A DNA stretch of 5,492 nt from a bacterium (GTDB lineage: Bacteria; Patescibacteria; JAEDAM01; Absconditabacterales; Absconditicoccaceae): NCBI GenBank assembly GCA_030528665.1, contig JAUMYK010000046.1, positions 1 to 5,492 of the forward strand, in the 5' to 3' direction. The notes under the pieces were generated by a model, which searched no databases, was not told the DNA's origin, and saw only the letters and a list, made by a program, of their open reading frames with translations. Positions 1 through 5,492 of this stretch are shown in pieces. Numbering within the stretch: position 1 is the first letter of the stretch; each line of letters starts with the position of its first letter. The translations under genes and the position numbers were made by a program.

Positions 1-4
1 CTTC

Positions 5-1042
5 CTACTTCCCAAAAAACTTCCTAAAGACCAAATTCCTCACAATCCTTACGCTATTAGAGAGCTTCTGCCCTCTCGCCATGCTATAGGCACTATACCT
101 AATCGTATTAGCTACCTCACGATAAACAATCCTCTGCTGGTGAATCAATTCCAAAATCTCCGAGGCATGCTCCATTCCATTGAAGGTCAGCCTCAATTTT
201 TTGAGTGCAGAAAATTTAATCACCCTATAGCCATTATGCGTATCAGTAAGCCATAATCCACTAAAAAAGAAAGTGAAAAGAATTCAGATTTTTAGAACGA
301 TTTTCTTTGCCCATGGCATATTCACTGCAGATCCCAAAAACCTCGATCACAAAACTACTTCTAGCTCCTTATCTTGCTCAAAAGCCTGCAAAAAAGCTGG
401 CAAATCTCACAGATCATGCTGCCCATCAGCATCAAAAGTCACTACATATTCAATCCCCTCTCCATAACGCAAAAGATACTCAAATCCCGTCTGTAATGCA
501 GCACCTTGCCCACTATTAACAACATGCTGAAGCAGAACAATCCCTTCTTGAGTAGAAAAAACCTGCTCCCAGCTAGAAAACATCCCATTATCACTCCCAT
601 CATCAACTGCTACTACCCCACAACCAGCATCCAATACCGATTGCAAAACAGCAATTGAAGACTGATCCTCATTGTACGCAGGAATAACAAAAACAATTTT
701 TGCATTACCGAGACTTCCCTTAGCTTTCTCAAGAGCTACACTTCTCATAAGCTGGGTTTGGAGACGAGAAAGATGCGCAGCACGATTATACAGATTCAAA
801 CTCAAATAAAAGAGCATAATAATCGAAAGATACACAATCAAATCCGCTCCTCTATTAAGTCAAAAAGTAATCCCAATCGCATTCAGCCATTCCATACGCA
901 AGGATAAAATCCCCACCGTCAAAGCACCACAGAAAAAAAACAAAAAAGTCAGAATTCAGATCTTTTTTTTCTTATAAATCTGCAAACTGAAAATCAAAAA
1001 CGTGATACTCACCAAAAGAAAAAGCATCTGAAGCTTGGTCAT
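5..1042 (-). CDS. DUF2304-GT2 fusion: membrane-anchored family 2 glycosyltransferase (UGA read as Gly)
   Basis: Read with UGA as Gly, this is one 345-residue frame from ATG to TAG. TGA codons lie at residues 29, 61, 212, 232 and 253 (plus-strand 956-958, 860-862, 407-409, 347-349, 284-286). Residues 1-107 look like DUF2304: three hydrophobic segments (about 4-22, 29-48, 67-84), the GLNRGAD signature at 61-67, and a charged helix ending in an Ala-Leu-Glu stretch. Residues 115-345 are a GT2 domain of the polyprenyl-phosphate sugar transferase (DPM1-like) type: VIPAYNE at 119-125, VDDGS at 146-150, metal-binding DADGQH at 204-209, GSRF at 232-235, and LTDTHNGYR at 265-273. GT2 enzymes of this kind move a sugar from an NDP-sugar to a lipid carrier or glycan on the cytoplasmic face; the actual substrate cannot be told. 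DUF2304 is more often a separate small gene beside a GT2, so the fusion is notable. Residues 232 and 61 are normally Gly in these families, supporting the recoding. No Shine-Dalgarno is visible; ATG at 1025-1027 (residue 6) is an alternative start. Confidence 0.88.
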
Positions 1043-1075
1043 TTTTGCATCAAAAATCTAAAATGCAGCACTTAG

Positions 1076-1103
1076 GTAATACTTTTTTTGTGTACTAATG
1101 CAA
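1076..1103 (-). promoter_or_regulatory. Candidate promoter of the glycosyltransferase gene
   Basis: On the minus strand, TTGCAT (plus 1098-1103) is followed after 16 bases by TATTAC (plus 1076-1081). This would give a leader of roughly 25-30 bases before the ATG at 1042. The match to sigma-70 consensus is partial and the region is A+T-rich, so chance matches are likely. A second -35-like TTGACT lies just upstream but has no good -10 partner. Confidence 0.35.
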
Positions 1104-1122
1104 GCAAAAGTCAATAAATCCC

Positions 1123-1150
1123 TTGTATTTGATTCCAAAAAGCATATATA
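1123..1150 (+). promoter_or_regulatory. Candidate promoter of secD
   Basis: TTGTAT (1123-1128), a 16-base spacer and TATATA (1145-1150) could form a sigma-70-type promoter in the divergent region, starting transcription near 1157. TATGAT at 1149-1154 is an alternative -10 but has no well-spaced -35. If the promoter is real, the SecD start must be the ATG at 1177 or 1189, not the in-frame ATG at 1150. This is inferred from short matches in A+T-rich DNA. Confidence 0.3.
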
Positions 1151-1188
1151 TGATTGCGATCTTTATTTTATCATTTATGGGAAAAAAT

Positions 1189-2847
1189 ATGAACGGACTG
1201 TGGACAAAAAAAAGAATCACTCTAGGAATTATTTTCCTCCTGAGTCTTCTATTTATCTTGTTTGTAGGAAGAAGATTTAATCCTGACACGCTCAGTAGAG
1301 AGCGAACACTTACCACGGATGGTATCCACAACTTCAGGAAAGGACTTGATATTTCATGAGGGACTAAGCTCGTCTACACCATTGACTATAGCAAATATGA
1401 AGAGTTATATAATAATTCAGATCTTGAATTTGCTCAGGTTAAAAAAACTATTGAAAATGTCATCTTCAAAAATATTGATGCAAGAATCTCAACACTAGGA
1501 GTAAGCGACTATAAAGCCTATGCAGAAGAACGCAACAATACTACGCAAATTGTAGTAGAAATTGGTGGAGTTGCAGACCTTGAGCAGGCAAAAGAAATCA
1601 TTGGGAAAACCGTAGAACTCGAATTTAGACTTCATAACGATGCTCCAGTTACCGAAGCAATCCGTGCAGAAAGAAAGCAAAAAGCTGAATCACTCAGAGA
1701 AAGCCTACTTACAGCTCCAGATCAAATGATTCCTCGCTATCAAAACCAAGGAGCTGAAGATATTATCGTAAATAGCCTCTCTGGAACCTTAGATCAACTT
1801 CCAACATTGTATCAAACCCATAGTGGAGTAGTTAATAGCCTCCCACTTGGAGAACTCTCTCCAGTCATCGATGGAGTCTATGCAAGTATCGATCAACTCG
1901 GAGAACTCAAAGGATACACCATCTTCCGTGTCCTAGAAAGAGACATTGAAAATCAGACCTATCTCATCGAAGACCTCTTTGTCAACGAACAACGCTCATG
2001 GGAACTTGCTCAAGGCAACGATGGAAATATCCTCAATGGAGCCTACTTTACCCTTGCAGAACCAAGCTCTACTGAATTTGGGCAGCCAAGCGTAAGCATC
2101 AACTTTAATGATAAAGGAAGAGAAATCTTCTGTGAAATCACCAAAAACAATACTGGTAGAAGTATGGCAATCTTCATCTGAGGGAAGGCCGCAACTATTG
2201 CAACCATTCAAGAACCGATCTGTGATGGAAGAGCACAAATCTCAGGAGGATTTTCTAGAGAACAAGCTATTGAAACCGCAAAAGAACTCAACTCTGGAAA
2301 TATGCCAGTTCCTCTGCTCCTTGTACAAGAAGAAAAGGTAAGTCCATCACTTGGGGAAAATGCCTTTAGAGGAGCATTGATTGCTACACTTGTAGGAGTA
2401 CTTGCTATTATTCTCTATATCTTCTTTATCTACGGATGGAGAAAGGCATTTGTAACAATCTTAACAATGCTTTTCTACTTTACAATCTTATTAGCAATTA
2501 TCAAACTCATTGATTATGCACTTTCTCTGAGTGGAATTGCAGCGATTATTCTTTCTATTGGTATGGCAATTGATGCAAACATCCTGATCTTTGAAAGAAT
2601 GAACGAAGAAGTTAAAGAAGGAAAAACATTTAAATCTGCAATCAGTACTGCCGAAAAAAGAAGTTGGTCTGCGATCAGAGATGGTCAGATTTCTACCCTT
2701 TTGATAGGTATCCTACTCTTTGCATATGGAATCAATATGTTCAAAGGATTTGGATCAATGATCGTACTCACAGCATTACTGACCCTCTTCCTCAATGTAC
2801 CATTCATCATCGAAACCCTCTACCTTACCTATCATAAAAAAGACTAA
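1189..2847 (+). CDS. secD: Protein translocase subunit SecD (UGA read as Gly)
   Basis: SecD works with SecF and SecYEG, using the proton-motive force to finish export of preproteins on the outer side of the membrane. With UGA as Gly this is a 552-residue frame ending in TAA, within the usual SecD length. In-frame TGAs are at residues 57 (1357-1359) and 331 (2179-2181). Order of parts: membrane segment 1 at about 10-27; GLDISGG at 52-58 (second-last Gly is TGA); P1 region with VELEFRL near residue 145; GGK at 331-333 followed by GRAQISGGF at 347-355, the conserved end of the periplasmic domain; five membrane segments from about 395 to 545. GMAIDANILIFERMNEE at 458-474 is the hallmark motif, with Asp462 the conserved acidic residue tied to proton transfer. 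ATG 1189 is chosen because GGGA precedes it at 1179-1182 and the product starts with a typical short basic SecD N-terminus; ATGs at 1177 and 1150 are in frame. No secF follows; the next gene is unrelated and a terminator intervenes. Confidence 0.95.
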
Positions 2848-2868
2848 TCAAAACAATAATCAGCAACT

Positions 2869-2893
2869 AAGCTCTCATCTAGGGAGCTTTTTT
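2869..2893 (+). terminator. Intrinsic terminator of secD
   Basis: An 8-bp stem (AAGCTCTC at 2869-2876 with GGGAGCTT at 2882-2889, one G-U pair) closes a 5-base loop and runs into a T tract (2888-2893). It lies 21 bases after the secD stop codon, so secD probably forms a single-gene transcript. Confidence 0.85.
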
Positions 2894-2918
2894 GTCAAGT
2901 TGTTTTCTTGATCTAGCC

Positions 2919-2946
2919 TTGCAAAATTATCCTCTTTTACTACACT
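2919..2946 (+). promoter_or_regulatory. Candidate promoter of the 533-residue envelope protein gene
   Basis: TTGCAA (2919-2924), 16 bases, then TACACT (2941-2946) sit between the secD terminator and the next ATG at 2986. TATGAT at 2954-2959 is a better -10 but lacks a well-placed -35. The terminator upstream makes a promoter somewhere in 2894-2985 likely, but its exact position is uncertain. Confidence 0.3.
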
Positions 2947-2985
2947 CAAGCTGTATGATTATTTTATCCTCTTCCCCAAACCAAG

Positions 2986-4587
2986 ATGAAAAAACCACAA
3001 CAAGATTTCTTTCATAAAACACAAACAAAAAACTGATTCTCAGGGGGAGTCATCAGAACACCACAGTCAAAAGGAGGAAATGGAATTTGGATCCTCCTCT
3101 CAGTCCTGATCATCATTGCAGGTGGGGCATTCTACCTCTACCTTAAGCAAAATACATTTCAACCAGACAGCAGTACGAGTATACAAGAGACAGGACATAG
3201 TCAAAGCTATCTGATTTGAGCAGAGATCCAAAAAGAAGGAATCTTAAAAGAAGATACAAGTGATATGATTACCTATACCCATACCCTGACCAGCACCGAT
3301 GGAGAAACCTTTTTCCTCAAAAGTAAAAAAATACCTCTCAATAACTACACAGCCCAACTCTCTGGCGTGTTTCAAATCATAGGAACTATTGAATCTATCT
3401 ATAAAGGTACCCCACTTGTAGAAGTAGAAACTCTAGGAACCCAAACAACTGAACTTACCCCACACTCAGCTACCACCCAAGAACAAGAACCCTTGAGCAA
3501 TCCTGGAATCTATATTCATAATGCAGGGCTATACTTTGATCAAAACTTCTTCGAAAATTTTGCTTTTGTTGGACAAGCTGGAGCCAACAACAGCATTGAA
3601 ATCAAAAACCTTGAAAATGAAAAAATTACCAAAATCGAATACTTTACCTGTACCGAAAAGTGAGACACTAACTGTAAAGAACTCACCAGAACCTTCAAAG
3701 ACACCTCTGCAAAAGAATACACCACACTCAATGCGGATACCTTTTACAAGCTTGGAGAGGTACAAACCCGATACTTCCAAAACAACAATCGATGGGGCTA
3801 CTTTATCAATAATGCTGATGATGCTGAAGTAGAAAAAATCAAAAATCTGATCACGATTGCTAGCCCAGAGTACATCAAAGGTCTCGTTACCCTCTATGGA
3901 GTCAAGACCTGCCTTGGCATCGACAATGGTCTCAATAAAATTACCAGCCACCACATCAAAAAAACTGCAAACGGTATCGAGGTAACGATGGAAGGAAACG
4001 GAGAAAAAGATTTTAGCTGTCAAACCCTCCTCGATCCTACCCAGCCAAACAAATTCAAATTCATCGACCTCACAACCAAAGAAACACCAACTACTCCTGA
4101 AAACGCAAACAACCAATCTGGAGCCACTGCACCAAGCCCAGCAGACACCACTCCTCCAGCAGAAGCGACTCCAGACACCACTACACCAACCACCGCCACT
4201 ACCCAGCCAAGCAATTACAATCCTAATGTCAAACAATTTCCAACCAGCACAGAAAAAAACCTTACCTACACCTCGTCTAGAGGTCAATACAGCATTACCT
4301 TCCCATCGATGAATATCGCCTATGAAGCGAAAAGCACAGATCAAGACTTTGATCAAGCAGGAGTTCGCTGCTCCTATGCTATCAATGTGATACAATACAA
4401 AAATAAAGAACTCATCAATAGCGAACCTACCCTGACTATCTATGAATGTAGTACCAAAAACGAATTTACTCCTCCAGCAGAAAACTATCTCATCAAAGAA
4501 CTAGGAGAAAAAAAGTTTATAATCCAGATTCATGATGGCGCTTGGCTCGATTTCGCAAATAACACCCTCATCCAATCCCTCTCCTAA
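2986..4587 (+). CDS. Hypothetical single-pass extracytoplasmic protein with six cysteines and a Thr/Pro-rich linker (UGA read as Gly)
   Basis: With UGA as Gly this is an unbroken 533-residue frame ending in TAA. TGAs are at residues 17 (3034-3036), 78 (3217-3219) and 226 (3661-3663). I do not recognise the family. Residues 1-32 are polar and basic, residues 33-53 form one strong membrane segment (GIWILLSVLIIIAGG...), and the rest is probably outside the membrane, as for a signal anchor. Residues about 94-365 look beta-rich; 113-152 has an alternating pattern that could be a small OB- or SH3-like barrel, but that is only a guess. Residues 366-409 are a Thr/Pro/Ala-rich linker, followed by a C-terminal domain (about 410-533). 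Exactly six Cys occur, in three nearby pairs (222/230, 309/345, 462/488), all after the membrane segment, suggesting disulfides. No Shine-Dalgarno precedes ATG 2986; it is chosen because it places a basic tail before the membrane segment. The next in-frame starts lie beyond that segment. Its role is unknown; surface display or envelope attachment are possibilities. Confidence 0.85.
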
Positions 4588-4628
4588 CACCTAAAAAGTA
4601 AATCCCTCAAACTTAAAACGATATGCAC

Positions 4629-4658
4629 AAACTCCCCTTCTCTGCGGGAGTTTTTTTT
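4629..4658 (+). terminator. Intrinsic terminator of the 533-residue envelope protein gene
   Basis: AAACTCCC (4629-4636) pairs perfectly with GGGAGTTT (4646-4653) around a 9-base loop, followed by T through 4658. It is 41 bases after the stop codon and faces the minus-strand terminator at 4681-4713, so the two convergent transcripts end back to back. Confidence 0.88.
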
Positions 4659-4680
4659 AAAGATAAAAAATCTGACTAAC

Positions 4681-4713
4681 AAAAAAGGAGCTTCAACATA
4701 CAGAAAACTCCTT
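4681..4713 (-). terminator. Intrinsic terminator of the 111-residue minus-strand gene
   Basis: On the minus strand AAGGAG (plus 4708-4713) pairs with CTCCTT (plus 4685-4690). Four more pairs inside, two of them G-U, give a 10-bp stem with a 9-base loop. A run of T follows (A at plus 4681-4686). It begins 10 bases after the gene's TAA. Confidence 0.8.
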
Positions 4714-4723
4714 AAAATACTAA

Positions 4724-5059
4724 TTAAATACGAATAGCCTCCTGATACTTGTCTTCAAGTCTCAGATATAATTTCTCGGATAAATAGCCAGAATCAAGCA
4801 CTCGAGCAATCACATCCCAATGAAGCTCTTCTAGAGAATGCACAATCTGCGCCCAGTAGCATAATAATACGCTTACCTGCTTATTTAAGCGTTCTATAAA
4901 AGACTTTGCTTCCTGAGAATGGAGATAAAAAATAGCATCCTCAAATTCGCACATCTCTTCAGGGAAAACTCCCTCAACAGAAGCATTCTCATCTACAAGG
5001 ATCTGCGTTAAAAGGCTATCCCAGCCCTCAATCATAGTTAAAATTTCTTTTACTTTCAT
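4724..5059 (-). CDS. Hypothetical 111-residue soluble protein
   Basis: This frame starts at ATG 5059 and ends in TAA, with no in-frame TGA. It belongs to no family I recognise. The product is acidic, has no signal peptide or membrane segment, and its spacing of hydrophobic residues suggests an all-helical cytoplasmic protein. Trp residues occur in EGWDSLL, CYWAQ and LHWDV. Support for its being real comes from context: a consensus-like promoter just upstream, a terminator 10 bases after the stop, no overlap with another gene, and ordinary protein-like composition. No Shine-Dalgarno is visible; the leader before the ATG is short and A+T-rich. It lies downstream of the 104-residue gene in the same direction, separated by a terminator and promoter, so the two are probably transcribed independently. 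Confidence 0.72.
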   Translation of the reverse strand: MKVKEILTMIEGWDSLLTQILVDENASVEGVFPEEMCEFEDAIFYLHSQEAKSFIERLNKQVSVLLCYWAQIVHSLEELHWDVIARVLDSGYLSEKLYLRLEDKYQEAIRI

Positions 5060-5085
5060 AATGAATACTTTTTATTTATACCCAT

Positions 5086-5113
5086 ACTATAACTATCAAA
5101 AGCTGAATGTCAA
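5086..5113 (-). promoter_or_regulatory. Promoter of the 111-residue gene
   Basis: On the minus strand a perfect TTGACA (plus 5108-5113) is followed after 16 bases by TATAGT (plus 5086-5091); TAGTAT at an 18-base spacing overlaps it. Transcription would start near 5079, leaving a leader of about 20 bases before ATG 5059. It is the best promoter match in the window, and its -35 begins one base after the T run of the preceding gene's terminator. Confidence 0.65.
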
Positions 5114-5114
5114 G

Positions 5115-5143
5115 AAAAAGCATCCAAAAATCTGAATGCCTTT
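5115..5143 (-). terminator. Probable intrinsic terminator of the 104-residue gene
   Basis: On the minus strand AAAGGCATTC (plus 5134-5143) pairs with GGATGCTTTT (plus 5116-5125), giving a 10-bp stem with two G-U pairs and an 8-base loop. A short T run ends at plus 5115. The stem is A+T-rich and the T run partly belongs to the stem, so termination may be weak. It starts 9 bases after the TAG stop. Confidence 0.6.
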
Positions 5144-5152
5144 CATACACTC

Positions 5153-5467
5153 CTATTTTCCATTACTAGGAGCAAACTTTTGATGAAGAGCAAACCCGAC
5201 TGTTTTTGCGAGTCTCTCTCTGCACGAATACTCTAAGAGATTGAACTGAAACAAAGGAAATATCGCATTATACTGCCAATGGCTTACATTATCCAGGTTC
5301 AACCTCCCCTCTTCATAAGCATCTGCCATCGTAGTGAAAGAAAGGTTCATATCATCACGAAATTGTTGATGAGTAACTTTACCTTCCTTGAGTTCACGAA
5401 TTCCCCAAATCCATTCGTTTAAAATGACTGAGAAATCAAAAGTCCTTACTTGTTCTATTTGTTGCAT
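5153..5467 (-). CDS. Hypothetical 104-residue soluble protein
   Basis: This frame runs from ATG 5467 to TAG and contains no TGA. I do not recognise it. The product is rich in charged and aromatic residues (EWIWGIRELKEG near the N-terminus, SHWQYNAIFPLFQF in the second half), has no signal peptide or membrane segment, and is probably helical and cytoplasmic. The stop codon is followed closely by a likely terminator. The frame stays open from the ATG to the window edge at 5492, so a start further upstream cannot be excluded, but the sequence before the ATG (A run, TATTAGTATT) looks like a non-coding leader. Its size and orientation resemble the 111-residue neighbour, but I see no clear sequence similarity between the two products. 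Confidence 0.7.
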   Translation of the reverse strand: MQQIEQVRTFDFSVILNEWIWGIRELKEGKVTHQQFRDDMNLSFTTMADAYEEGRLNLDNVSHWQYNAIFPLFQFNLLEYSCRERLAKTVGFALHQKFAPSNGK

Positions 5468-5492
5468 AATACTAATATTTTTTTGTTTAACA

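Noticed and set aside
273..519. Two short plus-strand frames opposite the glycosyltransferase
   Set aside because: They overlap the GT2 catalytic region on the other strand and look like shadow frames with no family features.
5..1042. Decayed glycosyltransferase pseudogene with multiple nonsense mutations
   Set aside because: All five interruptions are TGA with none TAA or TAG, no frameshifts occur, the catalytic motifs are intact, and the same pattern appears in secD and the next gene. Recoding explains it better than decay.
1098..1188. In-frame secD starts at TTG 1123, ATG 1150 and ATG 1177
   Set aside because: 1123 and 1150 overlap the candidate promoter. 1177 remains possible but lacks the purine patch seen before 1189. 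The choice is not certain.
1095..1331. Short frames on both strands in the divergent intergenic region and early secD
   Set aside because: They overlap the candidate promoters and the SecD N-terminus, and have no recognisable features or initiation signals.
1357..1359. TGA as selenocysteine or tryptophan
   Set aside because: The position is Gly in SecD, no selenocysteine hairpin is apparent after the TGA, and TGG is used for Trp across the window.
1726..2847. Separate genes starting at ATG 1726 and 2302, as standard-code annotation would suggest
   Set aside because: Both are pieces of one SecD, in the same frame and joined through TGA codons. Each alone lacks parts of the family that the neighbouring piece supplies.
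3529..4395. Long minus-strand open frame (288 codons) opposite the 533-residue gene
   Set aside because: It is antisense to a frame with a clear membrane anchor, linker and terminator. Its Trp/Cys/Gly/Ser-rich composition is what the complement of ACC/CCA-rich coding DNA produces, and no start signal is evident.

Overview
The window reads coherently only if UGA is translated as glycine (NCBI translation table 25). Under that code, the open-frame fragments on each strand join into three full-length genes containing ten in-frame TGA codons. Several of these TGAs fall exactly where well-known families carry a conserved glycine: the GLDxxGG motif of SecD, the (V/I)GSRF motif of a GT2 glycosyltransferase, and the GxxRGAD motif of DUF2304. 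Every gene in the window ends in TAA or TAG, and tryptophan is written TGG throughout. This code is known from the candidate phyla Absconditabacteria (SR1) and Gracilibacteria (BD1-5), so the window most likely comes from one of these ultrasmall Patescibacteria/CPR bacteria. I cannot choose between them from this sequence. The DNA is A+T-rich and the genes are compactly arranged.

Layout. (1) Positions 5-1042, minus strand: a membrane-anchored DUF2304-GT2 glycosyltransferase fusion with five recoded TGAs. (2) Positions 1043-1188: a divergent intergenic region with candidate promoters on both strands. (3) Positions 1189-2847, plus strand: secD, the protein-export accessory subunit, with two recoded TGAs, closed by an intrinsic terminator at 2869-2893. 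(4) Positions 2986-4587, plus strand: a 533-residue single-pass extracytoplasmic protein of unknown family with three recoded TGAs, six cysteines in three nearby pairs and a Thr/Pro-rich linker. It is closed by a terminator at 4629-4658. (5) Positions 4681-5492, minus strand: two short unrecognised soluble proteins (111 and 104 residues). Each has its own terminator, and a consensus-like promoter drives the 111-residue gene.

Functionally, the first three genes are envelope-related. The glycosyltransferase probably loads a lipid carrier or glycosylates a surface polymer at the inner face of the membrane. SecD helps pull proteins out of the Sec channel. The 533-residue protein would itself need Sec export and possibly disulfide formation. 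The two small genes at the end carry no recognisable function. There are no tRNAs, rRNAs, CRISPR arrays, insertion sequences or phage genes in the window. The main item of interest is the recoding, together with the uncharacterised proteins that a standard-code annotation would break up or miss.
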